A stretch of DNA of 64,000 nucleotides, taken from contig CM069449.1 of the NCBI GenBank assembly GCA_035610835.1, forward strand, positions 41,275,098 to 41,339,097, read 5' to 3'. The notes under the pieces were generated by a model. The model saw only the letters and a program-made list of their open reading frames with translations, had not been told where the DNA came from and did not search any database. The position numbers were made by a program, and so were the translations under genes. This document shows positions 13,601-28,600 of this stretch, one piece after another. Source of the DNA: Ophiura sarsii (taxonomy: Eukaryota; Echinodermata; Ophiuroidea; Amphilepidida; Ophiuridae). Numbering within the stretch: the stretch's first letter is position 1; each line of letters begins with the position of its first letter.

Positions 13601-16600
13601 ATATTGAAATGATTATGTAAGATTTGTTTATTGTATTGTCTACTTTCTACTGTAATTGTGAAATTAGGTGACAGAAAATAAATACCCCTGTTCTATGGGC
13701 ATACGGACCTCTCAGGTAGGGTCAGTCGTTCGGGTGATTTTTTTTTTAATTTCCTCTTTTTGTGTAACAATTTTGGTGAATTTCCAAAAAAATTTCAAAA
13801 ACACTCAAATGTTTCAAACATTTGTCAAAAATATAAATGTGTCCACAAATGTATAAAAAAAAAAAATTAAATTGGAAAACAAAATGGTTTGTCCAGCTTG
13901 TAGAACAGGATTTAGTCCATCGCCTCAAATTTAAGGGGGCTGTGCACCTTCGGCATAGCCTCCGTAAAACAGCCATAACTTCTTTATTGTTCATTTAATC
14001 TATATAAAAGTATACATTTTTTTGCAGGAAAGGGTTCAATGAATCCAACAATGATCATGAAATTTACCATTTTGGAAAAAAATGATAAAAAACACATTTT
14101 TTGAACCCTTTCCTACAAAAAATGTATACTTTTATATAGATTAAATGAATAATGAAGAAGTTACATCAGTTTTACGGAGGCTGTACCTAAAGGCGCACAG
14201 CCCCCTGAAGGCACTTACATTCATTTGGTCTAGGGAAGCCTTATACAAAATAAAATCGATGGTCTTGTGCTTTTTATCCTTGCCTATGTGGTCACTCATA
14301 GCCAGAAAGGAAAGCGCCCTCTGTTGAGATGTTTTCCAAGTTAACAATTGTGACCCAACATGAGTAAATGAGGCACAATGCGACAGTAGCTAATTTGATT
14401 TAAGAGCAAAAATGTGAGACAAGGTGATAACACGTAAAAAATTAGGAAAAGTCTTATTTCTTATCTTTGATACATCTTGTATCCACACAAAGACCAATTC
14501 ATGAAAATAAAGAGTTAAAATACAATTTTTAAAAGTTGTTGAATTTTCATTTACTCCATTGATTTGTTAATAAAACCAAATATTTAAACGTCCATATCTT
14601 GACAATTTGTATTTGATGTTTTGCGACAAAGTTATTTCCAATAATCCATAACTTTGGTTTAAGGAAGGTGATATAACAGTTGGCATCATGGTACCAAAAT
14701 GTCCCTCAATTTATACTTAATTTCATGATAATGAATACTCAATATTCATATATCCCTCATTTACTTGCGTTGGGTCACAATTTCATAACATAAATTCAGC
14801 CGGACTAAAAATATTATTGCACAATATATAATATTGGCAGCCTTCAAAATTATTCCAGACAATTATCTTTTGAACAGTGAACCAATTGATTGGCCTTTCA
14901 GAGCTCTTAATAGAGTGTTACCTGATTTATTTCTCATCACACAGTTCATTAAACATATTAATGTCTGTTGGGCTATTGTTCACATTTGCTATTTATATAC
15001 AAAAATGTAAAAAAAAGAAGAACCATTTCATACCTGGCGCAATTGATAAAAAATACTTTATGCTGGCCTGCATAGGTCAGTTTACTCAAACTACAAAGAT
15101 TTTAAGAAGACCTAGAGCGCCCTCTACTTACTGAATACAACCAGGTTGGTGCACCTCCTAATGGGCGATCCTAGATCACTGGAGCTAACCTCGCAGCAAA
15201 GTTCCTTGGAGTGGTAATCCCGATGTACGGGGTCAAAGGTGAAAGTGGATGTGGTATCCAACAAGCCTTGTCCAGCGCCAACGTTGAGCACGCTATCGGA
15301 TACGACGGTTTCAATGAAACCACCAGATATAACCTGATTGTCTAGTTTCCAGATGAAGTCCACGGCAGGCCTGAATTGGGACAAAACCATGATGGTTAGT
15401 ACAATCCAGCCAATATGACTAATAATAATATAAATACATGGGACTTATTAAGCGCCTTATGATGTAAACAGCCTCAAGACGCTGTGTAGAAAAATCTTAA
15501 AAACTGCAGAAAATATTTAAAACTACAACAGGACATATGCTGACAAATATACAATCAATATACATACTAAATAAAATGACTGTATGTAGAATCATCACAT
15601 ATCGTTGTATGTTTTTTCTGGCCCTTCAATATGTATAACGTAGAAGTGCCCAATGGTTATATGCATAGGAAGTGTGTCTTTATACATGTTCAGGGAACTT
15701 TAGATATGGTTTTAATAGATGCCTTTTTGGCCTTTGAACATGTTTAGAGCAGACTGCCCAATGGGTTACAGCGCTGAAATGTCCGTACAAATACTACATT
15801 GACAATGTATTCATTCAACGACGACTACGGACACGACGAAAACATTTGCAGATGAGGTGAAAACATGGATGATGGTCGAGAGTTGTACAAGGAAGACCAA
15901 GAATATTTAATATTTTATTACCAAGTATACTTTGATTCGTATTGTCACGAAAACTGATATTTGTAAGCTTACAAGTGCAAAATTATCTTGACACACGATT
16001 GAAAATTATTGCGTCCAGATGGACGCAATAAAGAGTCCAGTTTAAAATGTACTGCGTTTTTAGCAAAAATATTGCGTCCCACGATACGCGAAAACGCAAT
16101 GTAATGAGAAGCCTGACCATAACCTACTTAGTTCCATATGCGATGCAAGTGATTTCATCATCTCCGGCAAGAGTTTGTCTCTTTTTCCGATTTGTCAGAG
16201 CTGGCACATCGGCAGTCAAGTCGGCCGCCGGCAGCTGATTATTCGGCGGGCCTCGTGTATCAGGCTGGGTGGCCGTTGTTCTCAACACTGTGGTAGAGCC
16301 GAGGTTGGCTACAGCTCGACCGTTTACTTGAATTGCTGTGTTTGCTTCGGTGGCTGGTTGATCTAAAAATACATACAAATATTCATAGTTTTTATTAAAC
16401 GTGGTATCATCAAATATGGTCCTATCATACGACCAAATATGGACAGGAGTAATTCTGTTATACCCTCCACAGAGGTATTTACAGTGCATGATTTTTAAGA
16501 ACGACGCATACTACCGATGTTGGTGTGTAGGGTATAACAGAATTATGCCTAAGGACCTCTCCTTAACAAACCAAATTTCATGGTGTTATTCAATTACCCA

Positions 16601-19600
16601 AAAGCCTCCTCCCCTAATTAAAATTAAAAAAATAAAAGTAATAATAATAATAAACCAAACTAAGGCCAAATAAAGAAGATAGTCTGTCTCAGAAACATTT
16701 ATTCTCAGAAACATTTTGCAAATAAGCTAAGTGCTGTGCGATTTTTTCAGAAAATAGGCTATGAGGTATGAATTTTTAATAAAAAAATAAATAAATCAAA
16801 TTTCTTTTTGTTTAGGCCTCAACGCATAGACCTACGCGACGTAGCTCATTTCAAATACCAATGCGGGCGGGCTTCTGAGCCAGACTATCTACTTTGTTTG
16901 GCCAAAACTAAACTAAACTAAACTATATAATGAGAAAAAAGAAAAAATCTATTTACCAAACACCGTCAGTGTGACTGCAACGGAAGTATCATCCAAACCA
17001 CCATAGATTCCATTCGTGCATCGGCATCTGATCGTAGCGCCATCTATCTGAAAGGCACCTTGGACTTTGAGAGTGACGTCAACTCGTGAATAATATAATT
17101 CCTTGTACTTGTCCGCGCCGTACGTGTTGTCGTTCGCAATATACAGCTCCCTTGATTCAGAAAACTTTATTGTTTAAATCAACAGGAATAAAAAGAAGAA
17201 ATGTTAGCAGCATATACTGATTGTAACAATAAAAACAAAACCACTAGTATAGGAACCCCAGACCTCATATTTACGTAGGTCAATACATGTGTATGTGTAA
17301 GTTTTGAGAGAAATTGGACGAATCAATGCACACGCTTTGTTGTTGATGTGTGAATAATGGCACGGGGGTCTTGCTTTTGTGAGCGTATCAACATTTGTGA
17401 TATAGTCATTTATTTCCAAAACAAAACTGGGTTCTTTGCTTATGAGTGACTTGATAGAAGGGCATCACACAAAGCGCAACATTACAGTTTTCCAGAAAAT
17501 GAGGGCGCTTCCAATATGCCAAATTACTGAGTGCAGCTTTAACACTTTCCACGTAGCTATTCGTTTTACCCTATACAAAACAGATTTTTCATAAAACCTT
17601 TCCCAACTGTAAAGGTCTATCTCACTAATGACCGAACCAATACTATAGGCATGTTTGTACTTATTGTAATGTATTTCTCATGGTGATTTCAAAATATGGT
17701 GATGATCGAAATTCAATAATTTTGACATTTTTGAAACATTTTGGAATGGTCGTCTACAGACGACTGCCCAGTGTTTGATTTACCCAGGTGCACCCCCTGA
17801 ACCAGTGCATGTAACATTCAGCGTGTTTTTATTAAGCTAACCCGCTTTTATCCGGTTAACAAAAAGGCGGTGAACAACCGGTTGATCGCGTGAGCGAAGT
17901 GTTTTTATTGTGGTCCGATGGCCAAACTTGCTGGCTGCCGTTGACCTCATTATAATAAATGCCAGGGAAAGGTCGTACACTGCATGCTCTAAATGCTTTG
18001 TCATTAAACACAAATCCAAACCTTGATAGCTCTTCTTTAAGGTTCAAATTATATTCTAACCAAAACTCAATAATTGTATTTTGATTGCATTTTCAAAACA
18101 AAATTATCATTAATATAGATAAAGAAACAAAACAAATAAGTTTGCCATCTCTTCAAATGAGCCTAATATAAACACAACAGCTGATTGTTTCAGGCCGTGC
18201 TTAAACATTTGCTTAATTTTGAACCCTTGATGGCTTCTTTGCTCCGCGAAAATGAGCTCATCTTCTTAAAGATTTTGACGGCGGCGGCGTAAGTGTTTGA
18301 GATGGGTTTTACAAACTTACACGCCAAAAGGTCATTTAATTGTCACGTGATCGTGCCCACTTCCGCTTTCCACTGGCAAACGCGATGAGCTGGATCCGTG
18401 TGTGTTTTTATACTGGCAAAAGACAGCTTTTCTTAACGGTATCACCCACCATTATCTATCATTTTGAGGGATAAAAGGCGGTTAAAATCTAGGGGAATCT
18501 GAACCGGTATGAGCGGGCAAATGCCGGTGGAGGTGTGTTTTTATTTGGGAATCTTAATCTGTTAACAGGCATATGCCGTCTCTCTGACCTCAGTAAAAAA
18601 AACCACTGATTGTCTTTGAGCATGTAAAATTTCCGCTTTTTCTGTCTTTTTTAAGGAAGAAAGCTCATTTGTACATTGTAGATTTTATATACTAAATCGA
18701 CCCCTGCGACTGACACGTGGAAAGTGTTAAACTCCTCTCTGGCACTTACATAGTCTTCGGTATTATCACCAGTTAATAGAATCTCATCATCGGCTCCAGC
18801 TGGTAGGATATACACATCTATGTTGGGCTCTCCCCGGGCCCCGGCATTCAGGCATGACAGGGTGCGTGTAGATTGGGCTCCAAGACGTCGGAATGTGACG
18901 GTCGATCCATCAGTGTATCCTGTCGTTGCTGGATTGCCATTTGGCAGTACGTCGCTGAGTCGAAGATTAGCACTGCACGGAACTGTAAAAAATACACACA
19001 GATTGTTATGACAATGTTGTCTGTTTATACAGAGAATCCACTTCACTCATAACATGCTCGTAACAGAAGGTTCTCAGTATTCGTTGTTCAGATCAATTCA
19101 ATGCACGACCTTTAGTACAAGTGTTACTGTTCAAAGAATGACCTATACATTCCGTGGATTATTTGAAGGAGTAGCCATCAACATGTGTGTTTTGGTCACA
19201 GATTTAGATATCTGTGGTGTTGGTCTTTCTAAATACGGGCAGAGACTTTACGGCCCTTTTATGGCAAAAGAATGTATCTTATATGTAGTTTTCTAACAGT
19301 ATACTTCCTTTAACCTGATCAAAGTGAGGTTTTTTCTCCATAAATCATGTAGTGGTAAAAGGCAGTTATATTACTTTTATTGTCTTTACAAGTTGCAACC
19401 TTTTCCTAAGTGAGGATTATTGAACCAAGCTAACACAATCCATGTTAAAAGGAAGTATATCATTAGGAAAGTACATATAAGATACATCATTTTGCCATAA
19501 AAGGGCTGTTTAGTTCCCGCTACAAATATGGCCGACACATGGGTGGCCTCTATTGGTACACTAATAATCTAACTTATGGTTTAATCAGCTTGGAATTGGC

Positions 19601-22600
19601 AAACCTTGCCTACAGCAGTGAATGAATACAGAAGGAAGCCAAAGCGCACATGAAGGTCCAAAACTGTGTGCTTAGGCCAAACAAAGAAGAAGGTTTGTCT
19701 CAGAAACATTTGGCAAATAAGCTAAGTGCTTTTTTTAGAAAAAAGGCGATGATTTTTTTGTTGTTGATTTTTTTGTTAATCCAAGTTAGAGAGAGCTTTT
19801 TAATTAATTTTTTTAAAAATACAAAAAAACAAAAACAAAAAAAACAACCCAACAAATGTTAGGCCTCAGCGCGTAGACCTATGCGCCGTAGCTCATTTCA
19901 CATACCAATGCGGGCGGGCTTCCGAGACAAACATTCTTCTTTGTTTGGCCTTATATGATCGCTGTTATTTACTTGACTTGATAGTTACATTACAAAAGCA
20001 ATTGACTTAAATTTGGTCACCTTTTCTTGAGTTCAGTGCTAAAAAGATGGATGACCCTATCTTCACACATGTTTTCAATGGTGTTTATTATGCCTAACAC
20101 TACCCCCTCCTATTTTCAGATTTTTTTCCGCGGGGTGAAAATGGACCCATATAAATAGCTGTGACCCCCCACCCCCCACCGGTTTTGAACTACGGACCCC
20201 CGGCACACGGGGATTGGTAATTCCACAACACATCAAGAGTGTCAAGGCAACTTGGCGCAGTATATATTGCGCCAAGTATATAGCCAGGGTCCATTATTTC
20301 ATCGAAAAACTTCCACGCAGGGTTATAGAAACAAGGCTGGGTCGTGGTTTTTTGTGGTATTTGGTAGGGTAGGGTTATTATAGTCTACAGGCGTGTCATA
20401 AAAGTGTCCCACAAGGTACAAAAATAATTGAAAATAAATCATAAACTGCTAAAAAAGTTTGGAATATTTTTTCAAGCACAAGATTTTCAAATATCGCGGG
20501 ATATGTTCATTAACACTTTCCACGCGGCAGGCGGCTGCAGACGACATTCCAAAATTTCACAAAATGTTTCAAAAATATCGCGATTATTGAATTTCATTAT
20601 CATTATTTCGAATCACTATGAGAAATGCATTGAATTAAGTACAAACATGCCTAGTATTGGTTCAGTAATCATTGAGATAGACCTTGAAAGTTGGGCAAGG
20701 TTTCTGAAAAATCTTTTTGGTTCATGGTAAAACTGATAGCCGCGTGGAAAGTGTTAAGTGTTATATCCATGTAATTAATGCTGATGTGTTCCATCTTTAC
20801 AATGGTATCCAATTTTAAGCAATCCCTTGTTCCAGTGCTCAGCCACATGCTTGAGAACATGGGGAGGTCGCAATCTGAAAGTGCCAAAATCAACACTATT
20901 TTGTGCTTAAAAATCAATAGATCGTCACACTACACTATAGTGGTCAATGTAACACTTCGCTGAACAGACGACAAAGATGTTCTTTTTTGAGCACGAAATA
21001 GTGTTGATTTTGGCACTTTCAGATTGTGACCTCCCCATGTTCTCAAGCAAGTAGCTGAGCACTGGAGCAAGGGATTGCTTCAAATTTGGTATCATTGTAA
21101 AGATGAACACATCAGCTTTATATGGATATATAACACTTAATCAACGTATCCCGCGATAATTGATAATCTTGTGCTTGAAAAAATGTTCCAAACTTTTTTT
21201 GAGCAGTTTATGTGTTTTTTTAAATTCAAACAAATAGACTGTTGGTAAGCTCTATCAGTCCTCTATCAAATACACTTTTTTGCTCCCATTTCATTTCACC
21301 CCTAACTCCTGATATATATATGATCACCTCAGTAACAAGAGTGTGAATCCCCCTTTGAACCGGAATAGGATTTTCAATAGGGATACAACTATTGTAAAAA
21401 TGTCTCTGATTGGTGCAATAAATGATGTATCTATCTTTCTGACCAATTGGCCGGTAGTTCTCAGGGGGTTAAAGGTGCATAATAAATACAGTCATATTCC
21501 CAAATTTGAGTTCAATTTCTCCAGTAGTGGTTAACTATAAATCACACCAAATTTGCTTCAAAATTTCCCATAGAACAGTATTTTATTGACTCGGAATAAC
21601 ACTCACCACAGAGGTCAAGGGTCACCGCTGCATCGATACCCACAGTATAGGCCTCGTGAACCGCGGTACAAATGATCTGTAACATGTGGTGGTCGTACGT
21701 CGGAATAATCTGAATACATTTGGAAGTATCCACCGTTTTAAGGATGGGATCCGTGACCTGTGGGTCGCTGTCTGTAATCCAGTCGGGGCAGTCGGAGGAG
21801 TGGAAGCTGTTGAATATGGCCGTATTTCTGCTACCGCTCGGATTTTTCGCCGTCCAGCCGATGTAGGATTGAGGAAGTGAACCGATGGCTGAGCAGTTGA
21901 GCACCAGCAGCTCATTGGAGTTTGCTTTGACGATGGCATTGTCAGGGTAAGGGTTTGTAATGGTTGTATCGGGCTTCTTCCATATAACAACATCTCTTGG
22001 AGGCTCTGAAAAATAAAATAAGTTTTGTAAAAAGACAACAGCCTATGCATGAAGATCTTCGGGTTTTTTATTTGGACAATTTACAACTTGCAGTCAGAAC
22101 AATTTTGTACAACAATTATGAAGATAGGCACTATCAAGTAAAATAAATAATTAAATAAATAAATAAATGAATTTTCAAAATCTGCATGAAATAATGACAA
22201 AATGCTAAGCATTAAACTAAAATGAACAATTGCCCGTGACAAAACTGCAGGAATGTCTGCCTTTTCTCTGAGATTTCTTATGACTGAAACATTAAAGTGA
22301 GCCCACTTACAAAATAGCATACTTAAGGTCTATAACAAGTGTTTCAAGTAAATGGCGGATTAAAAACGTATCTTGGTTATTAGGCCAAATTAAATTAATT
22401 GTTTGTCTCAAAGCTCCTCTCCTGTTGTAAAACTAATGCGGAATGCGGTTTTTTTTCAAGGTTTTTTTTTTTTTTTTAAATATAAAATATTGAAATCCTT
22501 GTAAAAGTGATTTTTTGTATTAAGATGATGTGATCAATTAAAATCTGAAAAATCGGTGAAATGTTGGGATTTTTTTTTTTTTTTGAAAAAAAAGAAGTTT

Positions 22601-25600
22601 TTTTCAGATTTTTGTTTTTCTAATGCGCATCAATAAACTAACGCGCGCGGGAGCTTTGAGACAAACAATTAATTTAATTTGGCCTTATATAAACTATTTA
22701 TTTTACCGTGCAGTTGATGCATGCCCGGGAACTGAAGTATGCTTTATCCCCCACATCTAATATTGTAATCCTCTTCAATTTCACACACATTGCTCCCCCC
22801 CCTCTGTTGCCCCCTCCCTTCATGTAAACTTAAAACTTACGTGGGAATATCAGAGTGTTATTGACACATAGCAGTTGTATCATCGGATCCTTAATTTCAC
22901 AAACATTGCCACCCCCCCCCCCCCCTCCCTCCATGTAAACTTACAACTTATGTGGGAATATCAGAGTGGTATTGACACATAACGGTTGTAACATCAGATC
23001 CTCTTCAATTTCACAAACATTTCCCCCTCCCTCAGCCAGCTCCCCCTCCCTCAATGTAAACTTCAAACTTACGTGGGAATATCAGAGTGGTACTGACACA
23101 TAGTGGTTCTAACATCGGATCCTCTTCGATTTCAGGTGCTACACCGTCTGGGATAGCTGGGTGATCAGCGCAACATTTTAACACACCGCCCAAGACTTCA
23201 TCATTAGCTGTAAGCGGAATCTCGCTAATGGTATCAATATGCCCGCTGATGGCGCCCATACCTTGCGAGTCGGGCGTATCGACATTGGGTACTACGGGTA
23301 ACACATAAGAGGAATATGTGACCGAGGGGGTAAACTCCCAGCGTATAATTGTACCTGGCGACGATCTTTTCGCCTCGCAGCGGAATGTGAACTCTTTTTC
23401 CGATTTGAGAGTCGTGTACCCGAGGTCGGTATCGATCTCTTCAAAGGTACCAGGTGAACCACCCACTTCTCGTTCGCTCATTATTAACTCATCAGGTTCA
23501 TCTGTAAATGAAGAAATGGAAGATATTGTTATAAATTCTTATATAATTGTTGATTCTGTGCTCTTGTGAACTTGTTAGTGTCTATCAGTAGTAACGTGGA
23601 TGTCTAGTGGGCAAATCCACATACAGATACATTGTGCTATATTATTAAAGTGGTGAACTTGTCTATTTCACTATCTTCTGTTTAGTTCTTACTTACTAAT
23701 TTTATTTTTATATTTCGTCCTTGATGAAAGGATGGTATAGCCTCTTAAAACGTTGGTCTTATAATTACATTGGTTGTGTTATTGCCTGCCTTATTATATT
23801 TTACTGTTTTAATACTTCATTATCCCTTGTTATTGATTGTTTCCCAAGCTGGTATATTTTTCTTTTTTATCTTTGCATTTTTACATTGTCGAGATATTCT
23901 CTTGTATCAGTTTACTGATCCTTGGTGTGTTCTGTTCCTGCATCCTGTGGATTCATCATTTTATATTCTAAACTAAATAAAAGTTGATAACAAATATCAA
24001 TAAATTTCAAAGAAAAAAAAGATTTACATTTTTTTTTGAATAAGTCATTTCCCCCCTGTTCTAAGTTTATCGTTTTTTGGGTTTTTTTTAAATATTTTAA
24101 TAACACTTACCAACAATTTCCAAGGTTACGCATTCCTGTTGCCGAATAATACCATCTGTTCCAACACAGGCATTCATTGTAGCAGTATTCTCAGCAGTAC
24201 AGCAAAATTCATCACCAGTAGCCTTGAAATCATCAGGCTGAAATTAATCAGAGAATGAACGATGAACATTTTTGTTTAATTTCCAGGAATAGGCTGCTTG
24301 TAATAATGAATAGTGATGTTGGCGCAAACAAGTTGTTTGCTCCTTTATGCCGTTTCTGTTATTTATTTACATGGCTCAAGTGTCTGATTGAATCGCCTAT
24401 GCAATCTCCATCATCACCTAGTTGGTACGTGATGCGTACGTAACCCTTCTCCTCATCTTCAGATGGGGTGCAAGAGGGTGATACACAAATTGATGATGCA
24501 GAATGCAGAATAATGCGGTTGGGCTTGATGATGTAACTGCCTGACCAATCCGCTAATCTTTTGTATAATTTGTTATCATGTTCATAGTGAGTTGCACATC
24601 AATGGAAAGCTGATGTGGTCATCTTTACCATGATAGCAAATACTTGTTTTAGTGCTCAGCTACTTGCTAGGGAAGGTCCCAATGTGAATGTGGCAAAATC
24701 ACCACTAATTCTGTAGTTTCATTGAAGTGTTACATGATTGCTAACTATCGTGTTGAGTGGTGCTCTATTCACTTTGATGACAAAATGTGACGTGAGCAAG
24801 CAAAATGAGTCGGAACTCGCAAATATTGATTTTGAGATATAGCCAAACAAAGGAAATGTATTTTGTTTCCTCCCTATGGAAAAGTTAGACATTTTACCCA
24901 ATTTTTTACTGGTATTTATGTGTAATTTATGTGTATCTTATACAGAAGAGAACAATCATGGGGTTGCCTACACATAAAGGCACATAAAATAGCCACTTCG
25001 TTATAGGAGGCTTAGGGCAGAGGATTAGCAATTATGTGTAAATCTGTGTATTTATGGGGTATCATTTGTATTTATGTGTTTCTGGAGGTACATGAAAAAA
25101 CACATAAATTACACATGAAATACACACAATCTTTTGTTCTCTTAATACATAAAGTACACATGAAATATTTTTTGTGTTCAAAATTTTCCATAGGGCTATC
25201 ATGTTTGTGCAATCCTTCAATTGCTCACGAATATCTTTGGAACCGATTGTCCAATCAGAATTGGGTTTTCTGCAACATGTAGCTTTTTCGAATGGAGTAT
25301 GCAATCAAAGTAGAAAAATACAAATTGAATCCGACTGACTTCAGACTCATTTTGCTTGATCAAACCACAAATAGTGATGATTTTGGCACATGACACGATC
25401 AGGCAAAATGAGTCGTATGTCAGGAATATTGATTTTGAGTTACAGGTAAAAAGAAGTGACAAATTCGTATGTTTTAATGTGTTTTCTCAGTTGGTAAACT
25501 GTTTGTAACTTAAAAAACTAGAACTTCGATTTTAGTGGGTTTTGGACCATACTGTAGCATTTTTCACCTGCTTTAAAATGATGATATCAAAATTCAAAAC

Positions 25601-28600
25601 TGCCGACATGTGACTCATTTCGCTTGATCACGTCACACATTAAGATTGAGACTTCCCCATATTCTCAATCAAAGTGACAGATCACTGACACAATTAAGTA
25701 AATGCTGCAAATTGTGTATCATTGGGGGAGATGAACACATCAGCTTGACATGTCGATGAAAAATATTAAATATCAATTGAAGAAGGGTTTTTTTTATCGT
25801 GTTTATAAATTATTAATTTCTACCTACCTTATACGTGACTTGTCTAGTACTATCAAACACCTGCGTATTGCTGGCACCAATCAGATCCGGGTCTGGAATC
25901 GTATCATCTGGCTCTATGTCAACCCCACTAGGATTAAATGAATACTTAAGATCTGTGTATGGCCGAGCGGCGAAGGACTGGCAGGTAAATTCATATTCTT
26001 CATTTAGATGTAGCCTGACGGGGTTCTGTCCATGGACCAGTGTTCGATCTAAGGGGGCGCCGACTGGACGCTCAGATGCGAAGGGATCAGTTACACTCAA
26101 CTGGACGGCAGAGCCTGTGGTGCCAATTTGTTGGGGTAATACTGAAAAAAATAAGACGAATAATGACAATAATAAAATCTGTGCTAAAATATCACTATTT
26201 CAAACACAATATAAAAACAACCCTGTTCTACAGGCAAACGGATCTCTCAGGTAGGGTCGGTCGATCGGCGATTTTAAGCATATTTGACATGACCTTGAAT
26301 GACCTCTGATGACCTTGAAAAATCAATCAGCAACAGAACGCACCACCCCCCCCCCCCCCCCCCCCCCCTTCCCTCCACCAAGTCCCATCAAGATAGGCCT
26401 TACGGATCTCCAGATATCGCGTCACAAAGGTATTTCGATCGGCGATTTTAAAAGAAAATGAATCATACATAATGGCCGATGAAAAATTTAGATTTCCTTT
26501 AAAAATCTAAAATGTTCTAGCCCTTGGTCTAACGATTCTGGAACTGAAAATGTTATTTCAATCAGACATTCGGTTGCCGAGATATGTTAGGTCAAAGAGG
26601 CATAATACCAACATCTTTGGCAACAACTTTCTTTTTATTTTCTTTGTTTTTTCCAATTCCAGTTTGTGGACTAATGAGATGAGCTATAATTTCCATTTGC
26701 ATAATTAATTAGGTCCTAATTAAGAAATGTTTAAACATTTTAATTAGTGGGCCTAATTAATTATGCAAATGGAAATTAGACAAAAGCTAACATACGTTTA
26801 TTTAGCTCTTCAAGTGTTCTACCCATGTACCAAGTCACAGCATCACAGCTCATCTCATTAGTCCACAAACTTTACTTTGCATATTTCATGCATACATAAT
26901 TAGCCATAATTAGGACATTTAATGGCAACTGGAATTGGAAAAAATAAATAAAATAAAAAGAAGGTTGTTGCTAAAGATGTTGGTATTATGCCTCTTTGAC
27001 CTACCATATCTCGGCAACCGAATGTCCCATTGAAATAATTTTTTCAGTTCCAGAATTGATAAACCAAGGGCTAGAACATATCAGATTTTAAAGGAAATCT
27101 AAAATTTTCATCAGCCAATAGAGCCACCTTTAACAAAATATGTAAACTAAAACCATCACAACATGCAGGCACCATAAAAAGTGGGAAGCAAAGTATCCAA
27201 CAAATCATTGACTAAACAAATATTGTTCTGTTCTGTTTAATTATAAAACCGTGTATGTTTTCCTGGCCCTTCAGCATGTATAGGAAATTATAAAACCGTG
27301 TATGTTTTCCTGGCCCTTCAGCATGTATAGGAAATTATAAAACCGTGTATGTTTTCCTGGCCCTCCAGCATGTATAGGAAATTATAAAACCGTGTATGTT
27401 TTCCTGGCCCTTGTATAGGAAGTATTGCTAATTTATACATAATGTAAAAAGTGTTGGGACAAGAGCCCATAAAGGTTTTGATAGATTTGTTTTGGCCTTG
27501 GAACAGGCTATAGGATTACATTGGAAGTATTACTTCATACAAGCTGAAGGGCTGGATGGAGATTTTGACAAGGTTTTGACAGTGACAGCGACGATAAAGC
27601 CAAGCTAAACAGGTTTGTTATCATTTGATATGCAACACAATATGAACCTATCATGAACTGTACACACACCACTAAATAAATAATGGAAACGCCTGTTGAA
27701 TTGGTTGGGATGACACTCCTCTAAGTGAAATATATAAAAATGCTTCAAAAGTAGTGTTGTTGGCCACACTTTTGATCGGATGATTATTAAATGAAGAGTA
27801 TCAAACAATATCAGTGCAAATTTTCTTCTTTGACCATTTTTTTATGATTTTAAAGTCATTTTAGGGACTTCAAATAATTGATTAGAATTGCTTAGACCTA
27901 AGCTAGGCCTGGGCAATCTACAAACATGCGTATCTTCGACGGTGCATATCTCGAAAATTTTGCCTTGACCTTATATATATATTTTTTTTAACAGGAAACC
28001 CAAGACCATAATCTTCACACAGAATGCAAAGTTAAAGCAACCAGTTGCTTGCTTTATAAGAGAGAAAATGGCGTATAATTATCGTCCATTTTACACAGTA
28101 AGCATAGGAGATTTTATTAGTGGTGTGTACTCTACAGGCAAGTAATTATATAATTATAGGCAAATAATTATAGGCACATAAAACAAGAACTATTTTTTTC
28201 AGTTACAACCAAGGATTGGGATCAACCCGAGAATATCAAAAAATAGGGTCGCATTCTTCATTTCTTTAAATATTTAAATTTTACCCAAATTGTCAAAAAT
28301 ATTACTATTTTCTGCTTGAATAAATATTTTTAAAACTATTATATCACACTATAGATGAGGTGACCGTTGTTTACATCAGTAGTGTTTACAAATTGATTAG
28401 CGCCTGGTCTAAAGACATGCTAGAGGTACTAGTCCAGGACTACTGCATACATCATACTATTTGAAAGCAAAACACACATCTCTGAGCGCTTATGGTGCGT
28501 ACGCATACTGCCGGGCAACCATATTTAGTACCTGGTCTCTCATTGTGCTTAGGGATGCAGACCATGACTACTGCACTATTACACCGTAAGCATGGTAATG

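Larger units (their letters stand above)
18983..21606 (-). other. Intron between exons 12 and 13
   Basis: Holds foldback 19252-19508, MITE 19675-19950 and the large palindrome 20395-21205 with a MITE inside it. 21210-21600 shows no recognised feature. Confidence 0.65.
22006..23072 (-). other. Intron between exons 11 and 12
   Basis: Contains MITE 22383-22684 and the tandem copies of the exon 11 end (22735-23072). Confidence 0.7.

Noticed and set aside
16047..19011. Plus-strand ORFs opposite exons 13 and 15
   Set aside because: Shadows of the minus-strand Ig exons, which have Cys/Trp motifs and matching splice phases.
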